A DNA stretch of 64,000 bases from the NCBI RefSeq assembly GCF_008763945.1, contig NZ_VTQH01000001.1:744110-808109 (forward strand). The letters run 5' to 3'. The position numbers and the translations under genes are program-made. Numbering within the stretch: the first letter of the stretch is position 1; each line of letters begins with the position of its first letter. Of the stretch, positions 9,916-18,066 are shown in pieces. The notes under the pieces were generated by a model. The model was not told the DNA's origin. It did no database searches and saw only the letters and a list, made by a program, of their open reading frames with translations. This DNA is from Microbacterium testaceum StLB037 (lineage in GTDB: Bacteria > Actinomycetota > Actinomycetes > Actinomycetales > Microbacteriaceae).

Positions 9916-10055
9916 GCGCTCAGAGTTCGGGTCGAAGCTGAACGGACGCCGCCCGTTGACGAAGCTCGGCCCGCTTGGTAAGCCCCGTTACGCACACTCC
10001 CCCGCCGGACCGCAACGCCTGCCCCCGACCGGGGCGACCCGCATAGCCTGCCCTC

Positions 10056-10538
10056 ATGGCTCCGTCCCGCACGCCCGCCGTCGCTCTCCTGCTCACCGCG
10101 GGCGCACTGCTTCTCAGCGCCTGCTCGGCGAGCACCCCGGCAGGCGGCTCCGCCGCCAATGACCGCGAGGCCGTGCGCGCCATCACCGCCGCGGAATCGA
10201 GCGCCGGCGGTCGTGCCTTCCAGCTCGAATCCGACGACGGGGTGTGGGAGGTGCACGTGGCCTCCGGGGACCGCGAGGTCGAGGTTCGCGTAAGTGCCGA
10301 CGGCGGGGAGGTCACCGCGACCTCGGACTCCGGCGCACTCGACGGTGCGGACCGTGCCGCCCTCGATGCCGCGGTTACGACTCTGGCCGACGCCGTGCGC
10401 ATCGCCGCGGCTCAGGGCGAGGGCGGCGCGATCGACGAGGCAGAGCTCCGACGCGAGGGCTCGACGACGACGTGGGACGTCGAGCTGATCGGGGGCGCCG
10501 TCGTGCGCGTCTCGGCGGCCGACGGCAGCATCGGCTGA
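10056..10538 (+). CDS. Lipoprotein with PepSY-like repeats
   Basis: A 160-residue exported lipoprotein: Lys/Arg-poor signal, hydrophobic stretch and lipobox LLSAC with Cys23. The mature part has two short alpha-beta modules (WEVHVASGDREVEVRVSADG and TTWDVELIGGAVVRVSAADG) that resemble PepSY domains, which modulate peptidases or bind peptides at the cell surface. No target protease is adjacent. Confidence 0.75.
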   Translation: MAPSRTPAVALLLTAGALLLSACSASTPAGGSAANDREAVRAITAAESSAGGRAFQLESDDGVWEVHVASGDREVEVRVSADGGEVTATSDSGALDGADRAALDAAVTTLADAVRIAAAQGEGGAIDEAELRREGSTTTWDVELIGGAVVRVSAADGSIG

Positions 10539-10611
10539 ACCGAACCGAACCGGTCGGCCCCACGGCACGGGCGGCCGGCGCGAGCCGGTCGGCTCGCGCT
10601 CGAGGAGGCGG

Positions 10612-10755
10612 TCAGGCGAGGTCGCCGGCGAGCGGGGCGACAGGTGCGCCGAGCTCGAAGTGGTGCCCGTTGATGGCGAGCAGATCCCGGTCGCCTTCGG
10701 GGAGGAACCCCGAGGGCGCGGAAGCGCTCGCGTCGCTGCGGCTGATCATGCGACC
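10612..10755 (-). CDS. Possible small protein, 47 residues
   Basis: A short frame reading from an ATG near 10755 to a TGA at 10612, containing LLAINGHHFELGAP. Third-position GC is high along the frame, as in real genes here, but I recognise no family and no clear ribosome site. It may be a real small protein or the remnant of a decayed gene next to ohrR. Confidence 0.3.
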   Translation of the reverse strand, partial: GRMISRSDASASAPSGFLPEGDRDLLAINGHHFELGAPVAPLAGDLA

Positions 10756-10833
10756 CATGCTCCGACGTCGGGCGCGCCGATGTTCAGGGCTTGACAGCAC
10801 CGCGGCTCGCGAATCGGGGATCTAGGGATTCAG

Positions 10834-10861
10834 TTGTGCGCAATTAAATTGTGTGCAATAG
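10834..10861. promoter_or_regulatory. OhrR operator overlapping the ohrR-ohr promoter
   Basis: An AT-rich island in a GC-rich region contains CAATTAAATTG (10841-10851), the core of the known OhrR box. It is flanked by TTGTGCGCAA (10834-10843) and TTGTGTGCAA (10849-10858). TTGTGC (10834-10839) and CAATAG (10856-10861), 16 bases apart, could serve as -35 and -10. A start site would then fall on the ohrR ATG (leaderless). Confidence 0.75.
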
Positions 10862-10868
10862 TTCTTGC

Positions 10869-11345
10869 ATGCCCGCCGTCGATCACCTCGTGTGCTTCGC
10901 CCTGTATGCCGCGAACCGCACGACCACCCAGGCCTACCGGGTGCTGCTCGAACCGTGGAACCTGACGTACCCGCAGTACATCGCCCTCGTCACCCTCTGG
11001 AACGACGGCGAACAGACGGTGGGCAGCCTGGGCGAGGCGCTCCAGCTCGACTCCGGCACGCTGTCACCGATGCTCGCCCGCATGGAGAACGCGGGCTACC
11101 TCACCCGCTCGCGCCGCCTCGACGACGAGCGCGTCGTCGAGGTCGCCCTGACACCCCGAGGGCTCGCGTTGCGCGCCGAGCTCGCCCACGTCCCCCGCTG
11201 CATCGCCGCGGGGTCCGGACTCACCGACGCCGACAGCGCCCGTGAGTTGATCGATGCCCTCCATCAGCTCACCGAGGCCATGAAAGACCTGCGCGACCAC
11301 CCCGCCGAAGCCCGCGACGCCGATGCGGCGCGCAACCCGGCCTGA
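10869..11345 (+). CDS. ohrR: Organic hydroperoxide resistance regulator, MarR family
   Basis: Redox-sensing repressor; 158 residues. The reactive Cys9 lies in the family motif HLVCFALYAANR, followed by LTYPQYIALVTLW, the winged-helix segment SLGEALQLDSGTLSPMLARME and a basic wing (TRSRRLDDERVVEV). In OhrR, oxidation of this Cys by organic peroxides releases DNA. Start ATG 10869 is chosen because the upstream GTG (10851) lies inside the operator and would give a non-conserved extension. Followed after 35 bp by ohr, its standard partner. The operator upstream implies autoregulation. Confidence 0.93.
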   Translation: MPAVDHLVCFALYAANRTTTQAYRVLLEPWNLTYPQYIALVTLWNDGEQTVGSLGEALQLDSGTLSPMLARMENAGYLTRSRRLDDERVVEVALTPRGLALRAELAHVPRCIAAGSGLTDADSARELIDALHQLTEAMKDLRDHPAEARDADAARNPA

Positions 11346-11380
11346 CGCGCGCCCCCCCACCGTCCTCAGAAAGGAACACC

Positions 11381-11800
11381 ATGGACGTTCTCTACACCGC
11401 TGAAGCCGTCTCCACCGGCCAGGGCCGCCTGGGTCACGTGACCGCCGGCACCTACCTCGACCTCGATGTCGCGCCCCCGGCCGAGCTCGGCGGATCCGGC
11501 GCCGGCACGAACCCCGAGCAGCTCTTCGCCGCCGGCTACGCCGCGTGCTTCCACAGCGCGCTGCACTCCGTGGCCCGCGCCCGCAAGGTGAAGATCGAGG
11601 ACTCCTCGGTCGGCGGCCGCGTCCACATCGGTCCCAACGGCCAGGGCGGTTACCAGCTCGCCGTGCTCCTCGAGGTCGTTCTGCCGGGCATCGAGCCCGA
11701 TCTCGCCCAGCAGCTCGCCGACGAGGCGCACCAGGTCTGCCCCTACTCGAACGCCACGCGCGGCAACATCGAGGTCACCGTCACCGTCTCCGAGGACTGA
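11381..11800 (+). CDS. ohr: Organic hydroperoxide resistance protein Ohr
   Basis: Thiol peroxidase reducing organic and fatty-acid hydroperoxides; 139 residues, normal length. The two catalytic cysteines are in AACFHSAL (about Cys56) and VCPYSNATRGN (about Cys120). GSGAGTNPEQLFAAGYAACF is the family signature. A strong AAAGGA site precedes the ATG. Co-transcribed with ohrR. Confidence 0.97.
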   Translation: MDVLYTAEAVSTGQGRLGHVTAGTYLDLDVAPPAELGGSGAGTNPEQLFAAGYAACFHSALHSVARARKVKIEDSSVGGRVHIGPNGQGGYQLAVLLEVVLPGIEPDLAQQLADEAHQVCPYSNATRGNIEVTVTVSED

Positions 11801-11860
11801 CCTCCCCCAGACCCCGGGGCGAGGCGCTGAGCCCCACGTATCGCGCCTCGTCCCGGCCCC

Positions 11861-11882
11861 GCCGCCCCGCCCCCGGGGCGGC
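11861..11882 (+). terminator. Terminator hairpin after ohr
   Basis: GCCGCCCC (11861-11868) pairs perfectly with GGGGCGGC (11875-11882) across a six-base loop, followed by TTCGTCGTC. It lies 60 bp past the ohr stop. Confidence 0.6.
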
Positions 11883-11915
11883 TTCGTCGTCTCGCGACGA
11901 AGGTGTCGGCGTACA

Positions 11916-12569
11916 GTGACTGTCGTGATCCGGGTGGTTGTCGTCGACGACGAGGCTCTTGTCCGCTCCAGCTTCGCCATCATCCTCAACGCGGCCGACG
12001 ACATCCAGGTGGTCGCCGCCGTCGACGGACCCGACGCGCTCGACGTCATCCGCACGCTCCGCCCCGACGTCGTCCTCCTCGACATCCGGATGCCGGGACG
12101 CAGCGGCCTCGACATCCTCGCCGACCTGCGCGGCACCGACCGGCCCGTGGTCGGCATCCTGACGACCTTCGCGGCCGATGAGGACATCGCCCGGGCGCTG
12201 CGGGACGGCGCCTCCGGGTTCCTGGTGAAGGACACCGACCCCGAGCACCTCGCCGCGATGGTGCGCTCCCTCGCGGCGGGCGGGGTCGTGCTGTCGCCCC
12301 AGATCTCGCGCGCCCTGGTCGCGGGCTTCTCCGGTGGACCGGACCGCGAGGCCGTTCGCCGCGTCTCCCTCCTGACCGACCGAGAGCGCGACGTGCTCGC
12401 GTGCCTGCCCACCGGAAGCTCGAACACCGAGATCGGTCGCCGTCTGCACCTGAGCGCGGCCACGGTCAAAGACCACGTCAGCTCCATCCTGGGCAAGCTG
12501 TCGGTGTCGTCGCGGGTCGAGGCCGCCCTCATCGCCGAACGCGCGAGCGCCTCCCCCGACCGCCGCTGA
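11916..12569 (+). CDS. NarL/LuxR-type response regulator
   Basis: Cytoplasmic DNA-binding response regulator of 217 residues. The receiver domain (about 1-125) has the acidic pair DD at 11-12, phosphoacceptor Asp56 in VVLLDIRMPG, Thr in LTTF and Lys in LVKDTD. The LuxR HTH (about 150-212) contains LTDRERDVLACLPTGSSN and TVKDHVSSILGKL. It starts GTG 11916; GTG 11925 is also possible. No histidine kinase is adjacent, so it is an orphan here. Its stop is two bases from that of the convergent PIG-L gene. Confidence 0.93.
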   Translation: MTVVIRVVVVDDEALVRSSFAIILNAADDIQVVAAVDGPDALDVIRTLRPDVVLLDIRMPGRSGLDILADLRGTDRPVVGILTTFAADEDIARALRDGASGFLVKDTDPEHLAAMVRSLAAGGVVLSPQISRALVAGFSGGPDREAVRRVSLLTDRERDVLACLPTGSSNTEIGRRLHLSAATVKDHVSSILGKLSVSSRVEAALIAERASASPDRR

Positions 12570-12571
12570 GC

Positions 12572-13642
12572 TCAGGTGAGGCGCAGCTGGTCCTCGGTCT
12601 TGCCGTACGAGCGGCGCAGCCATTGGCCGAACCCCGGTTGCGCGAGGCAGGCCGCCGCGGTGTCGCACGTGACCACGGGGTCCTGCGCGGCGTAGGTCGC
12701 GTACACGTCGACCTTGGCATCCAGCTCCTCGCCCTCCACGTTCACCGGCTCGTGCCGTGAGGGATAGCCGATGTAGTACGTGACAGCCTCGGGGGCGACA
12801 CCCGCGACGGGAGCCACGGCACGCACCAGCGAGCCGACGCAGGAGTGGTCGGGATGGTCGCCTCGGGCGAAAGCGCTCTCGTGAGGGATGTTCGTCGTGA
12901 CGTGTTCCGGGCGTCCGGCGTGGATGAGCTCGGCGACGGTCTCCGACAGGCGGCGCGTGTCGAGGGTCGGCCCGTCGTCGATCGGCGAGAGCACCGGGAC
13001 GAGCCCGTTGATCAGCTGCGTCAGCCCCGCCTCGCCCGTCGTCGGGAAACCCTTGCCGCTGAGGTTGCCATCGGGCAGCCGCAGCACTGTGATCGACAGG
13101 CGCGGATCATCGGACGGCACGAACCGCGTGACCCGGGCTCCGCTGAGCAGATTCAGCTCGGTGGTCTGCCAGGGCTCGGTGCTCCCGCGCATCTCGTCGT
13201 ACGCCGCCCGGATGCCGGCCTCGCGCTGCTGCGCGTAGGCGAGGCCACGACCCGCGTCGCCCGCCGTGACGAAGATCGTGCGCAGGGTCGCCCCCGAGGC
13301 GATGAGCCCCGCGAGATGAGGGTTGGCGAAGATGATGTCGTCGTCGGCGTGCGCCCAGACCGCCACGGTCGTCTCCAGCCCCGGCGCTTCGAACGCCGGC
13401 GATGCCGCGCGCGGCGTGGACTCCGGCACGGGCACGATGGGGCTGAGCTTGACCCAGGTCCCCTCCGGGGCCGCGGAGCGCCGGATCTCGCGGTAGACGA
13501 GCGCTCCTCCGCCCAGCGCAGCGAGCCCGCCGACGGCGACGCCGCCGAACACCAGCGCTCGGCGCGAGATCTCCGATCGTCGCGGCGACGCGGGTTCGTC
13601 GGGAGCCCGATCGGCACCCGAAGGCTCGTCGATGTCACTCAC
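12572..13642 (-). CDS. PIG-L family deacetylase with Tat-like signal
   Basis: Zinc-dependent N-acetylglucosaminyl deacetylase fold (PIG-L/MshB superfamily), 356 residues from GTG 13642. The residue 30-55 region, SRRALVFGGVAVGGLAALGG, looks like a twin-arginine signal or anchor. The catalytic motif is AHADDDIIFANP (AHxDDD form), with the second metal motif HPDHSCVGS. A homologue lies at 15029-16129 and shares VTAGDAG, RLPDGN and YIGYPS blocks, so this is a local duplication. An extracytoplasmic glycan deacetylase is a reasonable guess; the substrate is unknown. Confidence 0.85.
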   Translation of the reverse strand: MSDIDEPSGADRAPDEPASPRRSEISRRALVFGGVAVGGLAALGGGALVYREIRRSAAPEGTWVKLSPIVPVPESTPRAASPAFEAPGLETTVAVWAHADDDIIFANPHLAGLIASGATLRTIFVTAGDAGRGLAYAQQREAGIRAAYDEMRGSTEPWQTTELNLLSGARVTRFVPSDDPRLSITVLRLPDGNLSGKGFPTTGEAGLTQLINGLVPVLSPIDDGPTLDTRRLSETVAELIHAGRPEHVTTNIPHESAFARGDHPDHSCVGSLVRAVAPVAGVAPEAVTYYIGYPSRHEPVNVEGEELDAKVDVYATYAAQDPVVTCDTAAACLAQPGFGQWLRRSYGKTEDQLRLT

Positions 13643-13894
13643 GGCGACTCCGTCCTGTACTTCGCCCCCCGGCGACGGATTGCGGGTTTCCCCTCGCCCT
13701 CGGGCGCCGTTCGACGCTATCGCGGCGACGGCTCTTTCCGAATTCGAAACCCCGCAGTCCCGCCACCCGGCGGGGTGGGGTGGAACCGATCGGCGGATCA
13801 CGCTCCCACAGCGCGAGCGGATGAGCAGCGGGTCCGCACCGCACGCATCGACGATCCTCAGCGCGCACCTAAAGAGACTGACGACACTCGCACC

Positions 13895-14176
13895 ATGCAG
13901 ACGTCCACACCGCCGCGGTCATTGTCGCCCGCTGCTCTGCGCATCCGCGCCGTCCTCAACGACTGGGACCCCATCGGGGTCCACCACATCGGCCAGGGAT
14001 GGCCCGCCGACGAGTACGACGACCTCATCCTGCCGATCCTGGCTGCTCTCGATGCGCAGCCCTCCGTCGACGATCTCGCCGTGCAGTTGCGCTCCGTCGT
14101 CGAGAACGACTACGGACTCCCCGCGCCCGACGGTTGCCACGAGACCGCGCTCGCCCTTCTCCGGCTCCCGCGCTGA
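13895..14176 (+). CDS. Small DUF1871-like protein
   Basis: A 93-residue protein with the pattern IRAVLNDWDPIGV ... PADEYDDLILPILAAL, which resembles the DUF1871 family of small helical proteins. Function is not known; some relatives sit near toxin-immunity loci, but no toxin is seen here. The ATG at 13895 is favoured because upstream frame content is antisense to the PIG-L gene. Confidence 0.65.
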   Translation: MQTSTPPRSLSPAALRIRAVLNDWDPIGVHHIGQGWPADEYDDLILPILAALDAQPSVDDLAVQLRSVVENDYGLPAPDGCHETALALLRLPR

Positions 14177-14246
14177 GCGCTATCCCTCGACGGAGCCGGA
14201 CGCAAGCCCCGCCGTCCGGTCACCGTCGGGCTCTAGCCTCCCCCTC

Positions 14247-14771
14247 ATGGTCGATCTCTCCCGCCCGCAGACGCCCGATCCGTACCCCCTCCTCCCGTCC
14301 GCGCCGTCCTTCGACGTGCGCAGCGACGACGTCGTCGACGGGCAGCCGCTGAAGGACGATCAGGTCGCCGACAAGGGGAACAGCTCCCCGCACCTCGCGT
14401 GGTCGAACGTGCCCGAGGGCACCCGGTCCTTCGTGATCACGGCCTTCGACCCCGACGCTCCCACCCCGAGCGGCTTCTGGCACTGGGTTCTCGTCGACGT
14501 TCCCGCGGACGTGCGGGAACTGGCATCCGGTGCTGCCGGCGAGGCCCTCCCCGGCGCGGCCTTCCACGTGCGCAACGACGGCGGCGAGGCCGGCTTCCTC
14601 GGTGCCGCTCCGCCGCAGGGCGACCAACCGCATCGATACTTCTTCGTCGTCCACGCCGTCGGCGAGGAGTCGCTCGGCGTCGACGCCGACGCCTCTCCCG
14701 CCGTCGTCTCCTTCAACCTGGCCTTCAAGACGCGGGGTCGAGCGATCCTGCACGGCACCTATCAGCACTGA
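14247..14771 (+). CDS. YbhB/YbcL family (PEBP/Raf kinase inhibitor-like) protein
   Basis: A 174-residue phosphatidylethanolamine-binding-protein fold. The ligand-site motifs are SPHLAWSNVPEGTRSF, DPDAPTPSGFWHWVL and GDQPHRYFFVVHA. Bacterial members are of uncertain function. The ATG at 14247 is directly upstream of MVDLSRPQTPDPY. The next gene begins 11 bp after its stop, so the two are probably one transcript. Confidence 0.92.
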   Translation: MVDLSRPQTPDPYPLLPSAPSFDVRSDDVVDGQPLKDDQVADKGNSSPHLAWSNVPEGTRSFVITAFDPDAPTPSGFWHWVLVDVPADVRELASGAAGEALPGAAFHVRNDGGEAGFLGAAPPQGDQPHRYFFVVHAVGEESLGVDADASPAVVSFNLAFKTRGRAILHGTYQH

Positions 14772-14782
14772 GGAGCCGGACG

Positions 14783-15004
14783 ATGACGAAGCGCGACGAA
14801 GGTTTCGACAAGGACGAGACGATCGCGGGCGTCGAGGAGCGGGTGAAGGCGCGCTTCCCCGAGGCCGCGCCCGAGATGGTGCACGAAGAGGCCGTCGTGG
14901 CCGTGGACAAGTACGCCGACGCCCCGGTGAAGGACTTCGTCGACATCATCGCCGAGCGCGAGGCTCGGGCTGCGGTCGCGGATTCCCTGACGACCGAGTC
15001 CTGA
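14783..15004 (+). CDS. Three-helix bundle dimerization domain protein
   Basis: A 73-residue acidic helical protein with the pattern IAGVEERVKARFPE ... VHEEAVVAVDKYADAPVKDFVDIIAEREAR, resembling the actinobacterial three-helix bundle dimerization domain. Role unknown. GAGGAG lies 6-11 bases ahead of the ATG. Convergent with the second PIG-L gene. Confidence 0.65.
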   Translation: MTKRDEGFDKDETIAGVEERVKARFPEAAPEMVHEEAVVAVDKYADAPVKDFVDIIAEREARAAVADSLTTES

Positions 15005-15028
15005 TCTCGCCCGAGGTCACCCCGCGGG

Positions 15029-16129
15029 TCACCCCATCTGCAGTTCGCCCTCGGCCTTGGGGTACGACCGCTGCAACCACTCGCCGAACTTGCGGGTCTT
15101 GAGGCACGCCGTGCGATCGGCGCACCGGATCACCTGGTCCTGCTGCGTGTAGATGCGGTACGTGTCGACCTTCCTGTCGAGCACGGCGCCCTCGAGATTG
15201 CGCGGCAGATTCTCCGAGGGGTAGCCCACGAAATACCGGATGCCGGGCCCCACCGCCGCATCGGAGGTCAAGGTGTCGCGCACGAGGGCGCCGACGACCG
15301 AATGATCGGGGTGGTCCCCGGGGGCGAAGGCGCTTCCCCGGGGAATGTGGGTGAGCGTGCTCTCGGGAGCGAACGCCGACGCCAGTTCCCGCACGGAGGC
15401 CACGAGTTGATCCCGCGTCACCGCGGGGCCCCCGTCGACCGGGCTGAGCGAGCCGGCCGCTCCGTCGTAGAGCTTGCTCAGGGTGGCATGCCCCGTCGCG
15501 TCGAAGCCGGCGCCGGTGATGTTGCCGTCCGGAAGGCGCAGGAACAGCGCCGACACACGCGGATCGTCCTTCGGCGTGAGCCGACGTACCTTCATGCCCG
15601 TGTCGAGCGTGATCTCGCTGACATCCCACTCGCCGTCCTTACCCCGCATGGCGTTGTAGGCGCGCAGGATGCCGAGCTCCCGGGCCTGCACGTACCCCAT
15701 GCCCTTGCCCGCGTCGCCGGCCGTGACGAACACGGTGCGCACGCACCGTCCGGCGCCGATGGCGTCCGAGATGGTCGGGTTCGCGAAGATGATGTCGTCG
15801 TCGGGGTGGGCCCAGACCGTCAGCAGGGTCGATGACCCCTCGCACCCCTGCGCCGCCGGGGAGGCCGGGGGCGGGGGCGGAACCGGCGTCGAGGTCGGCG
15901 TCGGCGTCGAGATCGGCGGGGGCGTCGAGGGCGACGTCGTCGTCGGCGCGGCGGGCGTCGCGGAGGCCGCCGGCGACGCGGTCGACACCGGCTCGGGCCG
16001 CAGCAGGGCGAAGCCGAGGATCCCGGCGACGGCGATCGCCACGATGGCGGCGACGGCGATGGCCGCGATCAGACCGGCCGATGCTCTGCGACGGCGTGGC
16101 GAGGTCGAGGGCGTCGAGGCGCGGGGCAT
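15029..16129 (-). CDS. PIG-L family deacetylase, membrane-anchored
   Basis: 366 residues: a basic N-terminus, one transmembrane segment (about 17-45), then a Pro/Thr/Ser-rich wall-spanning linker (about 50-93), then a PIG-L catalytic domain. Metal motifs are WAHPDDDIIFANP and GDHPDHSVVGALV. It is clearly paralogous to the protein at 12572-13642 but has a different export signal, so both probably act outside the cell on glycans. A CxxxxxC spacing near the C-terminus (CADRTACL) is shared with the paralogue and may form a disulphide. Confidence 0.87.
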   Translation of the reverse strand: MPRASTPSTSPRRRRASAGLIAAIAVAAIVAIAVAGILGFALLRPEPVSTASPAASATPAAPTTTSPSTPPPISTPTPTSTPVPPPPPASPAAQGCEGSSTLLTVWAHPDDDIIFANPTISDAIGAGRCVRTVFVTAGDAGKGMGYVQARELGILRAYNAMRGKDGEWDVSEITLDTGMKVRRLTPKDDPRVSALFLRLPDGNITGAGFDATGHATLSKLYDGAAGSLSPVDGGPAVTRDQLVASVRELASAFAPESTLTHIPRGSAFAPGDHPDHSVVGALVRDTLTSDAAVGPGIRYFVGYPSENLPRNLEGAVLDRKVDTYRIYTQQDQVIRCADRTACLKTRKFGEWLQRSYPKAEGELQMG

Positions 16130-16308
16130 CGGAACCTTTCGTGCGGACGGCGGTGGCGACCCCGCCGTGCGGCACGATCTCGCGGGAGCCGAGCTCGGCT
16201 GATCCGCGCCCGAGTGTAGAGGAACAGTCTCCGCCGTACCAAGGCTTCACCCGCCGGACGGGTTTCGGCGTTCGGCCGGTCATGTTTCCTCCGTATGACG
16301 AGAGGCGA

Positions 16309-16329
16309 CGGGTGAATCAGCGGGTGAAT
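16309..16329. repeat. Short direct repeat upstream of the first sugar transferase
   Basis: CGGGTGAAT occurs at 16309-16317 and 16321-16329, a 12-bp period and about one helical turn apart, 70 bp before the start codon. It could be a regulator site (the LuxR ATPase at 29739 is one candidate); this is inference only. Confidence 0.3.
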
Positions 16330-16400
16330 TTGCCTGTTACTGTTCGCGGGAGAGTTCCACTCGCGGGGGTGGCGCGCGCGGCGTGGGGGAAGGGGCACAC

Positions 16401-17990
16401 ATGGCGATCTCTGGCCTGCGCCCGGACGCGTCGTCCTCCGATGCGAACCCGGACGACATCCTCCCCACGCTCGCGGGTGACGCGACCCCGCCGTCCACCT
16501 CGGCGGCGACGCCGCGATCCGTGACACCGGTATCGACCCTCGCGCACACGCGCGACCCGTGGCGCCGCCGCTACCGCCGCAACCTCGTCGTCACCGACTT
16601 CCTCGCCCTGGTGTGGGTCGTGTACGGCACCCAGCTGCTGTGGTTCGGCCTGGGCAACGCCCAGCTCGCCGCGGGGCGCGACAGCCGTATCAGCGACCTG
16701 TCGTACTGGGCCTTCTCGGCGATCCTCATCGTCACCTGGATGTGGGCCCTCGCCTTCGTCGAATCCCGCAGCGACCGCGTGATCGGCACCGGTTCCGCCG
16801 AGTACGTCCGCATCGCCGACGCCAGTTTCCGCCTGTTCGGGACCGTCGCGATCATCGCGTTCCTCACACAGATCGACGTCGCCCGCGGCTATCTCCTGGT
16901 GAGCCTGCCCCTCGGTATCCTGGTGCTCTGCTTCACCCGCTGGATGTGGCGTCAGTGGCTCGTGGTGCAACGGTCGCGCGGGCGGTATTCGGCGAACGTG
17001 CTCCTGGTGGGCTCGCTCCCCTCGGTGACGCAGTTGGCCCGAGAGCTGGCGCGCACCCCGAGCGCGGGATACCGCGTGGTCGGCGCGTGCGTGCCGAACG
17101 GCAAGATCGCCGACACCATCCCCGGCACGGCGATTCCGATCATGGGTCACGTCGGGGACGTGACCGGCGCGCTCCAGGCGACCGGGGCCGACACCGTCGC
17201 GATCACGAGCGCCGACGAGCTGCCCGCCGAGAAGGTCAAAGAGATCTCCTGGAGTCTCGAGGCCGGCCGCCAGCACCTCGTGCTCGCGCCGAGCATCGTC
17301 GACGTCGCCGGACCGCGCCTGCACACCCGTCCGGTCGCCGGCCTTCCGCTCATCCATGTCGAGACGCCCAAGTTCTCGAGGGGACAGAGCTTCCTGAAGA
17401 GATCCGTCGATCTCATCGCCGCCAGTGTCGGGGTGGTGCTGCTCAGCCCTCTGCTGCTGTTCCTGGCCCTGACCGTACGACTGTCGAGCGAGGGACCGGT
17501 CCTCTTCCGCCAGACGCGGGTGGGTTTCCGCGGTCGCGAGTTCACCATGATCAAGTTCCGCTCGATGGTGATCAACGCGGAGGAACTCCTCGCTCAGCTG
17601 GCCTCGCAACAGCGCGACTCGGGCAACGAGGTGCTGTTCAAGATGAAGAACGATCCGCGGGTGACGCCGATCGGTCGGATCATGCGCAAGTTCAGCCTGG
17701 ATGAGCTCCCCCAGCTGTTCAACGTCATCGGCGGATCCATGTCCCTCGTCGGTCCCCGCCCGCCCCTTCCGTCGGAGGTGGCGGTCTATGCCGACCACGT
17801 CCACCGCCGCTTCCTCGCCAAGCCCGGGATCACCGGCCTGTGGCAGGTGAGTGGGCGCTCCTCCCTCTCCTGGGAGGAGTCGGTTCGACTCGACCTGTCC
17901 TACGTGGAGAACTGGACCCTCCTCGGCGACTTCGTCATCCTCGGCAGAACGGCCCGCGCAGCGCTCGCCCCCGGCGAGACCGCGGCGTGA
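16401..17990 (+). CDS. Exopolysaccharide polyprenyl glycosylphosphotransferase
   Basis: Integral membrane enzyme that starts exopolysaccharide repeat-unit synthesis by moving a sugar-1-phosphate from UDP-sugar to undecaprenyl phosphate. It has 529 residues. An N-terminal cytoplasmic tail is followed by four transmembrane segments (about 60-180), a CoA-binding-like soluble domain, and a bacterial sugar transferase domain (about 330-529) with [50 protein letters not shown] and [10 protein letters not shown]. Start ATG 16401 follows a GGGGGAAGGGG ribosome site. A second homologue lies at 26235. Followed by UDP-glucose dehydrogenase. Confidence 0.93.
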   Translation: MAISGLRPDASSSDANPDDILPTLAGDATPPSTSAATPRSVTPVSTLAHTRDPWRRRYRRNLVVTDFLALVWVVYGTQLLWFGLGNAQLAAGRDSRISDLSYWAFSAILIVTWMWALAFVESRSDRVIGTGSAEYVRIADASFRLFGTVAIIAFLTQIDVARGYLLVSLPLGILVLCFTRWMWRQWLVVQRSRGRYSANVLLVGSLPSVTQLARELARTPSAGYRVVGACVPNGKIADTIPGTAIPIMGHVGDVTGALQATGADTVAITSADELPAEKVKEISWSLEAGRQHLVLAPSIVDVAGPRLHTRPVAGLPLIHVETPKFSRGQSFLKRSVDLIAASVGVVLLSPLLLFLALTVRLSSEGPVLFRQTRVGFRGREFTMIKFRSMVINAEELLAQLASQQRDSGNEVLFKMKNDPRVTPIGRIMRKFSLDELPQLFNVIGGSMSLVGPRPPLPSEVAVYADHVHRRFLAKPGITGLWQVSGRSSLSWEESVRLDLSYVENWTLLGDFVILGRTARAALAPGETAA

Positions 17991-18066
17991 CCGTCGCTCC
18001 GCTGCGCCGCGGCATCCCTCGTGGGGTCCGTGCGTGTGCTCTCCGAAAATCTGAAAGGCTCTGATC

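Noticed and set aside
12845..13894. Plus-strand frame preceding the DUF1871-like protein
   Set aside because: Antisense of the PIG-L gene; only the end from 13895 has coding character.
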